Origin: Chrysoperla carnea
Taxonomy: Eukaryota; Arthropoda; Insecta; Neuroptera; Chrysopidae
DNA length: 64,000 nt
Direction: 5' to 3'
NCBI RefSeq assembly: GCF_905475395.1
Contig: NC_058340.1
Coordinates: 60,800,181-60,864,180, forward strand
Each line of letters opens with the position of its first letter. Positions within the stretch are counted from its first letter, which is position 1. The position numbers and the translations under genes were made by a program. The notes beneath the pieces are model-generated. The model worked only from the letters and a program-made list of their open reading frames with translations, ran no database searches and had not been told where the DNA came from. Below, one piece after another: positions 1 through 11,095 of this stretch.

Positions 1-112
1 AACACCTGTGCCAAAAATTTTTTCGTAGCATCAATATTTTTAAGCGTTACAAACTTGGGACTAAATTTAGTATACCTTGCACATTACATATATGCATGGT
101 ATATAAATAAGA
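1..112 (+). repeat. Repeat A copy A1, 3' end only
   Basis: Right-hand end of the commonest dispersed repeat in the window, cut by the window edge. It ends in the diagnostic GCATGGTAT block and carries the shared phrase AACTTGGGACTAAA. Orientation F, meaning it ends in CATGGTATAAAA when read on the + strand. The family is described under the complete copy at 20829-21385. Confidence 0.8.
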
Positions 113-499
113 ATGCAGGTTGAAAATATGATGAACGGTATAGTATCTGAATAACATTAAATATCATTCATTTTAATGTAAGTAAATAATTTTAATCAAT
201 CTTCCGGTAACTTGCTGATCATTTATTACCTACTGGTTTTATTCATTATACCTTCAAAGATGTTTGTTTTTATTTTAATAAATGCAAATAATTCTTTTTT
301 AAATTACATTTTATTAATGTTTTTTAATATTGTTTTCAGTTGTAAAAATAAATTTTAATCGTAAAATATACTTAAAAAAATTATTTATAAATCAATAAAA
401 AAAAAAATTATATTTTAAAATATTAATTTTTATTTTTATTATTAATTATTCATTGGCAGTGGCTTACCGGAAAATATTTCGATGTTTAAATGGTAATAG

Positions 500-885
500 G
501 TATGGGAATTTTTGCGAAACGAAGAAACATATGAACGCAAAAAAAACTTTTAACAAAAAGAAAACCGACGTCAAAAGATTTTCCCAAAACAAATTAATAT
601 GCACTAAAAAGTAAAAAAATAACGGTAATATATTGTAGTTAAAATTATTTTTATTTTTGTAATCGGAGTCAACCAAGGAAACAACTCTGACAGAACAGTT
701 TGCTACATTAGCTTGGTTGACACCGACTCCAATAATAACAATAATTTTTACTACGTTATATTATCGTTAGTTTTTTACTTTTTAGTGCATAGTAATTGCT
801 TTTGGAAAGGTTTATCTTTTGAAGTCGATTTTCTTTGTGTTAGAAGTTTTTTTAATTTTATGATTTTTAATGTATCTGAAGTACA
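500..885. repeat. Foldback element with about 170 bp inverted arms
   Basis: Two diverged inverted arms, about 505-677 and 709-885, read as near copies of each other on opposite strands. Each begins CTTGGTTGAC and runs through a shared ACTTTTTAGTGCAT block. A loop of about 30 bp separates them. Open frames in both arms translate to similar hydrophobic peptides only because the arms are homologous, so they are not genes. The tail to about 1065 contains AACCTCCTCC, which is common at the ends of dispersed insect repeats. Confidence 0.7.
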
Positions 886-1065
886 CCAACTAATTTGTCA
901 CTAAAAAGAGAATCATCGAAATCGGTTGGCGTGATATTGAGTTATTCGTCCAAATAGATAAAGAATCATCAAAATCGGTTCAAACAGTCAAAAGTTCTGA
1001 GGTAACAAAAAAAATACAGTCGAATTGAAAACCTCCTCCTTTTTTGTTTGAAGTCGATTAAAAAT

Positions 1066-1539
1066 TAAAAATAAGATATAAGTACACAGAAAGTTAAAAA
1101 GAGACGTATTTACTAGAAACTACGAATATTTTGTCTTGAAATAAGCAATTAGAACGAAAAAAAGCATCTTTACTTCCTTGTCAAATGAAAATTTTGTCAA
1201 AATTGTCAAAACAAAATAATCCAAGATTTGGATATAGATAAACTTTTGCTCTTTAATATGTAAAAATTATAATAGCATTTAGTCAGTTTTATTTCAATTT
1301 GCGAAAATTTCAATTGATTTTTTTTTTCGAAAATTTCAACAAGTGATTGAGAATAATACTAGTAGGCTACTATGTGAGTGGCTACCGAAGGAAGTCCCAA
1401 CCCGTTTTTCGGGCTGGGGGTGGTTCTATCTTTGTGAAATTTATATTTCTATAAATTAATTAACCACTTTGTCAAACAATTATTTTACAAAACTAAAATT
1501 TTGTACAAGAGCTAACTGTTTTCATTTAATTCTTTCACA
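1066..1539. other. AT-rich spacer, no gene seen
   Basis: No coding or RNA signal. The only structure is a short palindrome near 1402-1420 (CCCGTTTTTCGGG) inside a small GC-richer patch. Confidence 0.5.
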
Positions 1540-1912
1540 TGTTTCAAATAAAAGTTGTTTATTTTTTTATAAGGAACATTTTTTACATTACGAACAAAAG
1601 TTTGTTCGTTCTCTTAGGGCTTAAACGATAGGTTCTTCGGATCCAAGACCTTGACCGAAGTTGTTCATTTACGATCTCGACCTCACTTTTTACTTCCTGA
1701 GCACGCTGTAAAAATCAGCTTGATATCTTTTTTCGTTTTTGAGCTATCGTGCTCATAGACGGGCGGACGGACAACCGAAAATATACTAATTAGGTGATTT
1801 TATGAACACCTATACCAAAATTTTGTTGGTAGCATCAATATTTTTAATCGTTACAACTTGGGACTAAACTTAGTTTACCTGGATATATATTACATATATA
1901 CATGGTATAAAA
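1540..1912 (+). repeat. Repeat A copy A2, right two thirds
   Basis: Orientation F. It runs from the GTTTCAAATAAAAGTTG block through the GACGGGCGGACGGACAACCG block to the terminal CATGGTATAAAA. The first 150-200 bp of the full element are missing. Confidence 0.8.
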
Positions 1913-1921
1913 ATCAAACCA

Positions 1922-2070
1922 ACAGTGAGGTCGCAAATTAGGCACAAATTGAATAGTATGTATTATATGGGAATTTCAGTTATGTATGTGTAATTTGACA
2001 GAGTTATTAACACTGCCTATACATGGTATTTCAACAATTAACTCAGTCAATTGTATGTTTGCACTTGTTT
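1922..2070 (-). repeat. Repeat A copy A3, left end fragment
   Basis: Opposite orientation to the adjoining A2 copy. It carries AGGTCGCAAATTAGGC and the end block ACATGGTATTTCAACAATTA followed by ACTCAGTCAATTG. A2 and A3 together may be one rearranged element. Confidence 0.75.
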
Positions 2071-4661
2071 CTATATTGCCTTTTGTCGATAGTCCGATCA
2101 TTCGCTAGTAGAACTTTAAATTCGAGGCTCATAAATTCAGTTAAAATTTACTTAATTTAACACTTTACTTTATTTAACTAGAAAATCTCGATTAATTTAT
2201 AACCTTAACATATTGTCATTTTATTATGTATAGAAATCAGGGTCAATATTTCGCATAAATCCATAAGCAATCAAATTTTCAGTATTAATTAAATTTCTCT
2301 TTTATTTAATTAATTACCCGTTGAATATAAAGATTTGTGTTTGATAAATCAAATTACTGGTTTTCTTAGTATATATTGATTGTATCAATATATCTTTTAA
2401 TATTTAGATTCAAATCTAAGAATATAAGCGAATCGATTCTACATTAATCAATTTCATGTTTATGTTAATTTGAATGGAATCAGGTAGTGTTTTACCTCTA
2501 AAACTGATAATGGCTTATCTTTTATTTGAGCTTAATGTAAATAAGATCCATTCATATTAAAACTCCATAAGTATCTCATAAATATATTCGAGCAGAGAGC
2601 ATTGAACTTTTTGGTGGGAGCGCAAGTAATTCAAAACTTTGTTTGATGATGATACCGAATTTAGCTTTAATTAATTAGCTTGTTGATGACGAAATTAATT
2701 TCAATTATTTCTAGCCGACAATTTTTTAGAGCTAACTGGGTACATGAGTTTAATAGGCTTTTGTGCACTAAGAATAAATCGGTTGGATAAAAGGTTTCTA
2801 ATGATTAATCATGATATGTAGATAACAAAATACAAAATTAATTTAATAAAATATAAGGATTATTATTATTTTTTTTAAGTAAACTTGCAAATACTTGTAT
2901 ACTTGCATTTACAAAAATGATGGTATGTCACGGTTTGATGTCATTTAAGACGCCATGACACTCTACACTGTTTCAGAAGTAAATTTGAAAAAAAATTGAC
3001 TTTTTATCTACCTTATAAAAAATTTTTTTTTTATCATTTTCGAATAATTTTAAATTTTTGATGTTTTTGAAGTTTTCGAAATATGTTAATGATTAAAATG
3101 AGGGATTTTAAATACGAACTCTACAAATCTAAACAGAAAAGCAAAAAAAAAATCCCATTTGGCAACTTATCTCAGAAAACTGATAACAGAAACCTAATAA
3201 TTTTAGGGAAAGTATTTCCACCAAGAATTAAGAGTATCTTTATTAAAATAACAGTCTTCTAAATTTTCGTTAAAGTTATCGTAAAAATTCGTGTTTACTC
3301 CCTAAGTGTAGTTAGAACAAGGCATAAATGTAAGATCAATTCTTATATCGAAGTCCAAAACCTTAAAGCTATTGCGTATAAATTAACGATATCTCTTATC
3401 AGGTAAGGATATAGTAAGGAAATCTACTCTTACACATTCTGTAGCTGTACAAAATTTTAAATATTAATATCCAATTTTCATTTTGTTTTATTTTAACTCG
3501 AAAATGGGTAACCGTTTAGATGTCTTCTGTTTTAAGGTCCTCTCTGACATAATAGTTTAAAATATGTTACTTCTACAGTTTGTAAAAGATTATTTCAGAG
3601 CCATTTTTCATAAGAATTACTACTAGTCAGAAACGTTATTTGTGGATTCGGCAATTCTAACCTAAAATTTTTCTACTTAGAAAAATTTTTCTTTCGCGGG
3701 AGTCCGAAAATTCTTTTTTACTTATTTTATTAAGAAAGTTAAATAACAAATAGAAAAGAGGAGAGGTCCGATATTTTACAAAACAAGCCTTTCAACACCT
3801 TACAAAAAACGTTTCCCGATACCCACGGACGATTTATACATTCCATTTTCATAAAATTTCCCAAATAATTATGTTTTAGGCTTACCATTACGAAATCTCA
3901 ACCTATAGACTACTACTCCTTATTTTACAATTTAAAAAAGTTACATTTTTACCTTTTTTTCCAGAGTATTTTTTCACCACAGACTCGAAAATAGAATTAC
4001 ACACAACAACAAAAAAAAAACACAATATCGTTAAAACTCGCACACAATTTAAAAAGCGTAGCACTATTGATCCAAAAAAAAAACTTTCTTCAAACAGTAT
4101 CCATAAAAAATTTACAAAACGCACAGTAAAAACGAAATAAAAATCACACAAATAAGAATACGCAAAAAAAAACCGTAAAATATATTACTCGAAATAATTT
4201 GTTTATGCGGTTACACAAAAAAACACACCATTAACCGGTAGCCACTTACAATATGACATAAGAACTTCGTTTGCATTAAGTTATTATAAATAAATAAATA
4301 TATAAGTGAATTGGTATATTAAAGAACAACATATATGGAAATATACACAAAAGTATAAGAACTCCGAACAGTACGAGGTGAACACGTGGAATGACCAAAG
4401 ATCGGCCATCATCAGGAGTTAAAACCATGCTGAAGAAAGCCATCATAATATTATACTTCTTATGCATCTCGTTTTTATAATATCCATATATACACAATAT
4501 TTATTATTATTATTATTATTATGATTATTGTTATTAAATATGTGTTTACATTAAATACCAATCAAAATATTGTAAATGAAAAGAATTTTATTGTAATCAA
4601 TAATAACTTGTATTTGCTTATACTTATAGGCATACAGCCAGCGGAAATGTTTTACAATATA
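2071..4661. other. Gene-free AT-rich stretch
   Basis: About 2.6 kb with no frame, splice pattern, RNA fold or repeat family that I recognise. Open frames on the minus strand (3903-4151, 4276-4497) are low-complexity A/T-driven translations. A short (TTA)n tract lies near 4501-4520. Confidence 0.5.
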
Positions 4662-5116
4662 ATAGGGTATTATCGTTAGTCAAAAATAAATCATTAAATT
4701 AGAAAAAAAAGTTAAAATTTATGTAAAAATATACTTAAATATTCTGATTTCGAGTCATAAAAGCACATTTTTCTTTTAAAATATGACGTGACCTAAAACG
4801 CGGGTAAGCCGTGCTGTGATGTCATAGCGGTATGAGTCATAGACCATCAATTAGTTCAGTGTAGACAGCTGGGTATAATATATGCATAGATAATAAGTAT
4901 TTATCTTTATTATAATCAGATGTTTATGAATATATCTGTCAAACTTATTTGTGTTATTTCGTATAGTGATACCCATATTACGTCATCAAATTGGATGCCC
5001 GCGTTTTTGACAGTTTAAAAAAAAGTGTGTATTTTTCCGAAATAAATTTTTGGTGGCTTATTATTAGCAAAATCAACATTTTTAAGTACTTTGTCAAAAA
5101 TAGTGGAATACCCTAT
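4662..5116 (+). mobile_element. Repeat B copy B1, complete MITE
   Basis: About 450 bp element bounded by GGGTATT and AATACCC and flanked by TA on both sides, as expected of a Tc1/mariner-type MITE with TA target duplication. The left end reads TAGGGTATTATCGTTAGTC and the right end AATAGTGGAATACCCTA. It contains no transposase frame. At least six other copies lie in the window, in both orientations. Confidence 0.85.
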
Positions 5117-6437
5117 CTGCAACAAGCTAAAAACTCGACGCGACGTAGTCCTTATTGAGGCCTCATTGGGTTTTCCTTTAGGGACAGCACCGACTGTGAC
5201 GTACAGGGTTATCGGGCCCTAGATAAGATTTCCACTTGTTAGACGATGAGAAAATTCCAATTCGGATCGTTCTGGGTTGCTCAATTGGGATTCCAAAAAG
5301 GAATGTAATGTAGATACGTACTTGGGTCTTAATCGAACAATCCCAGTCAGTTACCGAATGGGCAATCCCAATCAGCTCCTAAACAACCAAAGGAAAACGA
5401 AATTATTTGCGTTCATACTCACCTACTTACTTTTCGATGACTTGTGCTTTCTATCACGTTTAGAATTCTCTTAGAATTTGTATAGATCAGTGAGTGAGTG
5501 AGTGAGTCAGCTTCAAATGGAACTATATTGTACTTTGGATTAGCTAGACTGTTTCAACTTTATAAACAAATTTAAAATTACCCACCCGCTTCGTTGGGCA
5601 ATTTCAACTTTGGAAACAAGTACTATCTCGTAATAGCCTTTACTTTCCTTGCGTTCCATTTTGTTAAAAATCGCATAGATTTTAACTTTTTGGTACAAAA
5701 CCTCAATTATTTTTCTTAAATAAAAGTATTTATTTCTTCTTATCCTGGAATAATGTTTCATAAGACACATCTATGCAAAATTACAAATTTACGTCCTATG
5801 ACTCATTTTTTGATAATCCCACAGGAACGTATTATTTTTTCCGAAATAAAATATATTGTATGTGTTAATCCAGTTAATTGGTTGTCTGTGTGACAAACTT
5901 AATCCAAATCTACAATCATCAAAACATACAATCATCATCAAAATATTATCCCCTGCCTTTTGATAACATCGAAACCGTGAATATTGGAATACTCGTAAAG
6001 TCCATGAGTATGATATTCATTAGACACGTCGAATACTTTACCCATAAAGATTTTGCTTACAAAGTGTTTTTGAAATAGATTTTTGCAAATAAATAGATTG
6101 CAAAAAATTCAAGAAAAATCAACACTGGCTATATACCTTTTATAAACAATAAGGTAAACAAATTTTTTGTATGTGTTGTATGCAAATAATGTATGCATGT
6201 TTTGTTTTGTACTGTAATGTTCAATTGTTTTAACATGGAGGTACTTTGAAAGTGGACCCTACAGAAATTAATATTGTTGTCAGTGCCGTTTTTAGGATAC
6301 AGCGTCAAGGTTACCAAATCGAAGGTAATTTAAAGCATTCTAGGTATTTTACACATTAAATAGACTTCGATAATTAGGAAATTAGGAGTCGTTAATTTTA
6401 ATAAACAAATTTTTAATACAAAAATTAATGGAATTTC
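5117..6437. other. Unassigned stretch with a GC-richer patch
   Basis: 5120-5470 is richer in GC than its surroundings and looks like the remains of a repeat, but I could not assign it. A (GTGA)n tract sits at about 5489-5507. The frames at 5277-5474, 5540-5770, 5878-6078 and 6129-6317 show no recognisable domain and no splice support. Confidence 0.4.
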
Positions 6438-6714
6438 CCAACCATCATGTAAACTGTTTGAAATAGAACAAAAGTTTAAACGTAAAAAATTTTACCAAAA
6501 AATAAACAATTTTTGTTTGAAACATTTTTTCGTAAACATCACTGTTTAGCCGTGAGCGCGCAAATTAGGCGTAAATTGTATAGTATGTATTTTATGGGGA
6601 TATCAGTTATGTATGTGTGACATGTATAGTTATAGGTGTAATGTGATATTCAAAACTGTCTATGCATGGTACTTCAACAATTAACTCAGTCAATTCTTTG
6701 TTTTCACTTGTTTT
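6438..6714 (-). repeat. Repeat A copy A4, left half
   Basis: Reverse orientation. It runs from the GAAATAGAACAAAAGTTTAA block through the TATGCATGGTA block to TTTTCACTTGTTTT. The half containing the GTCCGTC run is missing. Confidence 0.8.
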
Positions 6715-7950
6715 GTACTATGTTTGATTTACTTGAGAAAAACTGATGTCTTGATGTTAATTTTAAAAATTTTCCATGGTACTCAATGATACAAAGTCAT
6801 TTAAATTATCATTTTATATCCTTTGAACAGCCTTTAAACAATTTTTCATTTTCTTCACGCAATTTTTGAACTCAAAATCTTTATTGTCTTTGCTATTATT
6901 TTTACCTTTAAATTAAATAATTAATTATATGAGCGATTGTAAGAAAATTGAAATACAAGCAGATAATTAAAATAGATTATTGTGATTTTTTCTAAATACT
7001 GTTCTTCATCTTGAAGAATTGAATAATAATTATTTATTTTAACGATTTAAAATACCATTAAAGATAGATTGATTATCTCGTTTTATTATAACCAAATTAA
7101 TTATCTTGTATTAACTTTTAATTTACCTAAACATAATTATCAGAAAAAGTTAGAATAAAAAAAAATAGAACTGCCTTTAAACATAAGTCTTCAGTAGTTT
7201 TTGCCTGATACGTGCAATGATGAATCATAAACACAAACCTGGCAATTATAATTACAGGTATGAACCTTAGTATTTGCAACTAAGATTGAATTTTACAAGT
7301 TTTATAAATGATTAGTTCGGCTGAAGTAACTTGAAGACACTGAAAATTAAATTGAAATTTATTCATCTGATAAACTTACTTATATCTATCATGTAGAAAA
7401 TGATAAGCTGGCTTTTTTCATCATATAGGGAATATACCTCTATAAACAAAAGGCTTTTCATGCTCACCCGTTTTTCTTCTTCACCCGTCTTTTTTCGGCT
7501 TTTAAAGGAAATGTTTAAAACCGTATCAAGTCAAACGGCAGTTAATTATCCAAATAATCCTTTGATTTTATAGGTAACTTTCATTCTTATCCAAAGTTTT
7601 TCGAGAGCAATATATCAAAATAAACTCAATTTTTTCAAAAATTAATTTCTCAACTTCACAAATTTTGTTGAAGAAATTCTTTAATTTGAGATTAATTGAA
7701 TTTTGGATGTTGCTGCCGCCTCGCTAAATGTAGTGGAACATATTCTTTTTATTTAGAGGTTTGATAAAGAGAAATTTAGTAATCAGAGAAAATTCATTTT
7801 GCCAACACAATAAGTAAAAACAAATTTTGAAATGATTAAAAATAGAGAGCAATTTGTATGTTTATTTTAAGGCTTATTTAATATATTTGTATTCATACGT
7901 CATTCAAGTCAAGTCATAAAAAATTATCAATTGTGCATAAAAATAAAGAT
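6715..7950. other. Gene-free AT-rich stretch
   Basis: No coding, RNA or repeat signal that I can support. Confidence 0.45.
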
Positions 7951-8820
7951 AACAATTGCGAAAACACACAATTGATTGAGTTAATTGTTGATATACTATG
8001 TATAAACAGTGTTAATAATAATAATAATAAGACAAAAGAGGGGTACCGCAAGTGAGTCCCTAGCACCTACACCAAGAGTTCTCTGTGTCCTCCTTGAGAA
8101 CGACCTGCCACCCGAAGACAAAACGTCTTCGGGTAGAAAGGGCTATTAAAATTAGATGAAGCTAAAGGATTCTGTAGAGGCCAGACTCCTCACAGAAAGC
8201 CCACAGCTTCTCCGTCAGGATCTCTCCCAGGATAGATAGATCCAAGGTTTCGGGTCCGAACATTGTGAATAGCCTGGAGATTTCTGCAAGTGCAAATAAC
8301 GAGGTTTCGATGAGGTTTCGTCTACAGCCATTATTAATTTCGCAATCATTTTGCTAATAGGTAGCCACACATACGTGCATGTCACACACTCATAACTGAC
8401 ATTCCCGTATAGTCCATACTATATAATTTGAGCCTAATTTGCACCATCACGGGTGAACAGTGATGCTTACGAAAAAATGTTTCAAACAAAAGTTGTTTAT
8501 TTTTTTATAAGGATTGTTTATTGTTTATTTTTTACATTTAAACTTCTGCTCTATCTCTAACGGTTTACATGCTAGGTCCTACGGCTCCAAGACCCAATAG
8601 ACTTTTGTTGCTCATTTTGTACCTCGACCTCCCTTTTTACGTCCTGAATAAGCTATAAGAATTTCACCTATCTTTTTTCGTTTTTTGTTTCGAGAAACGG
8701 ATGGACAACCGAAAATGGAATAATAAGGTGATTTTATGATCACCTATACCAAAATTTTGTTACAAACTTGCGACTAAAGTTAGTTTACCTTGATATATTT
8801 CATGTATACGTGGTATAAAA
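7951..8820 (+). repeat. Repeat A copy A5, split by a LINE fragment
   Basis: Orientation F. The left end lies at 7951-8013 (TTGATTGAGTTAATTGTTGA block) and the remainder at about 8366-8820, ending in TGGTATAAAA. The interruption at 8014-8360 is a separate LINE fragment, so this copy is older than that insertion. Confidence 0.75.
8014..8360 (-). mobile_element. LINE 3' fragment with hairpin and (TTA)n tail
   Basis: GC-richer insert inside repeat A. On the minus strand it encodes the end of a LINE-type ORF2: residues such as FGPETLDLSILGEIL and AFCEESGLYRIL, then a stop. The 3' UTR follows, with a 10 bp stem (ACCCGAAGAC/GTCTTCGGGT, loop AAAAC, at 8111-8135), and the tail is a TTA-type triplet repeat at 8012-8030. 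A 3' stem-loop followed by a short tandem tail is usual for LINEs that prime on their own 3' end. The peptide resembles the end of the LINE fragment at 34444 (FGP motif and spacing). The element is heavily 5'-truncated. Confidence 0.6.
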
Positions 8821-8863
8821 ATGAACAAATATTATTCATTATACTGTAGGTCTAGTACTAGTG

Positions 8864-9215
8864 GTTAAAGATGTACGAGCGCTAGCGCAACGTTGGTTAA
8901 AGGGCTTGATTTTTTTAATTGTAGTTGGACTAAGTCTCAATCAATCCTGAAATTTTAAGGGGGAGGGGGTTTCCCAATTATTTAAATAAATAAATGACTT
9001 CAAAAGTAGGCATATTTAACGTTGGTCTTATGGAAAAACGGTAGATGGATTATGTTTTCATGGATTTCTCCAAAACTAGTCCGTAGAAATTTTTAAAAAA
9101 ATATTTAAATTAAATTGAAAACCTTAATAAATAATTTAAAACAAAAAAACTGGTTGTGTCCGACTAATTAAGGATGTATGAACACGGAAGTGTAGACACA
9201 AATTAATAAAATTAT
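8864..9215 (+). repeat. Repeat C copy C1
   Basis: Dispersed repeat marked by GATGTACGAGC, TGTAGTTGGACTAAGTCT and ACTTCAAAAGTAGGCAT blocks, ending near CCGACTAATTAAGGATGTAT. Other copies are at 18266 and 47090. No coding capacity and no clear terminal repeats. Confidence 0.7.
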
Positions 9216-9230
9216 TTAATGGTGAATTAT

Positions 9231-9579
9231 GTATCACTATACGAAATAACACAAATAGTTTTGACAGATATATTCATAGACATCTGATTATAATATAAAT
9301 ATAAATACTTATATATATGTATATATTATACCCAATTGTCTAAACTGAACTAACTGATGGTCTATGACTCATACCGCTATGACATCACAGCAGGGCTTAC
9401 ACGCGTTTTAGGTCACGTGATATACAGTTTAAAAATTACGATTTTTAATTTTAATATTTTAAAAGAAAAAAAAGCTTTTATGACTCGAAATCAGAATATT
9501 TAAGTAGGTATATTTTTACATAAATTTTAACTTTTTTCAAATTTCATGATTTATTTTTGACTATCGATAATACCCTATT
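9231..9579 (-). mobile_element. Repeat B copy B2, truncated
   Basis: Reverse orientation. It keeps the end GATAATACCCTA and the central GATGGTCTATGACTC block but lacks the opposite terminus. Confidence 0.8.
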
Positions 9580-10555
9580 GTTTTAAAAATTTAAAACAAA
9601 ACAAATATTGTTACTGCATGTTTAATCCTACCTATAGTAGGATAGACGAATTAAGACAATGTAGTCTACTTTAAAATCAAGGCTATTGATAAAGTCTATA
9701 GTTTTAAATCAATTTATGTACCTAAATGATTAAAAAATAAACCAAGAGGCGGTGGTCGATTTTTAACTTATTTTTTGTCATTAATCCTACTAATATTATA
9801 AATTCGATAATAATATGTATGTTTCTATTAGACCTTGGAACACCACGGTTTTTTAAATGATGAATACATACTTGAAACTGCGTGAGTGACTTCTTTTTGG
9901 CGAATCTGCCAAACTTTCCTTTACGATTTTTTTTCGGCAAGACTGCGTTTTCAAATGAGCATGATGACGTCATTTTGAGTTGTCATTTTGAAAAAACGCA
10001 GCAGAGAATTTATCAGACACTATGACTACTTAATAACATTAGGTAATAGTTATTAATTTAATAAGTCAAATGTAATATTAGTTTAAAAAAAACTTACTTC
10101 TGATTTAGTAGTCAAACCAATATGTGGGTACATTGCCCACAATTTAATTGATAAGGATATTTAATGTGACATAATATAAAATTTCCTCATACTTACTTTA
10201 AGTTACCTCTATTATGTTTCACTTCTGATAACTCACAACTCATCTTTTTGAATGAAAAAACATATTTTGGACAAAAAATACAAATTGACAGATTGTAAAA
10301 TGTTTTTGCATATTCTCAAAATTCATGGCAAGCTGGATCGATTAAAATAGTCTTAGTTTCCTAAGTAGCTTACATGTGGGATTTTTGCAAAAAATCATAA
10401 CGTGCGATAAGGAACATAGTTCCAAAAAATTTATTGCTTTTATGGAGAAATTTCAAAAAACAACATATTCTGAAAGTAATAAAGACAAATTAAAAAAAAA
10501 GTTTTAATAGAAAGTAAACACATTAGGAATGACATTAGAAAAGAAAAAACCAAGT
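9580..10555. other. Gene-free AT-rich stretch
   Basis: The minus-strand frame at 9722-9973 has no recognisable domain and no flanking splice signals. Nothing else supported. Confidence 0.45.
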
Positions 10556-10870
10556 GTCTCTATCTAATTAAGGGATGTACGAGCAGGGTAGATTTAGGGT
10601 TGAAATTATTTTTATCTTATTTTCAACTTTAATGATGAATTTTATTATAACTACGTGAATATAGACGAAAAGTAAGAATAAAATTATTCGATATCTACCT
10701 TGGTTTTCGAAATATCGAAATTTTCAATTTTCCATATTTTGAAAAATTACTCTAGATAACGACAAATTTCATTCTTACTTATCGTTAAGTTATAGTATAA
10801 TTTACTATCAAAATGAAAATTTATATATTTTTTCTTTTTTTTCCTGCAATTATCTGATTATACACACTCA
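10556..10870 (+). repeat. Repeat D copy D1
   Basis: Marked by GGGATGTACGAGCAGGG, TTATTTTCAACTTTAATGAT and a TTTTCGAAATATCGAAA palindromic core. Related copies lie at about 40840-41045 and 58355-58545. The start resembles that of repeat C. Confidence 0.6.
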
Positions 10871-11095
10871 TACCTCCTTAAATGCAAAGTCATATACTTA
10901 GCACAATATTGATTAGCTCTTGGACTAAAAGTATGCCACCGCCGTTGTATATTATTTTTTATTCATATGAACCAAATTTTGCAGTTTACTAATATTTCAA
11001 TGTACACTATTATTTCAATCTGATAAGAAGTTGTAATACTTAAACACCCAAATTTTTTAAACATATTATAAATTATTATTCAACTAATTTGAAAA

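Noticed and set aside
464-904. Two opposite-strand frames giving similar hydrophobic peptides
   Set aside because: They lie in the two arms of a foldback repeat and resemble each other only because the DNA arms are homologous.
3903-4497. Minus-strand hydrophobic frames
   Set aside because: Made of A/T-rich low-complexity codons, with no signal peptide pattern, splice context or known domain.
9722-9973. 83-codon basic minus-strand frame
   Set aside because: No domain, no splice support and no repeat match; plausible by chance in this base composition.
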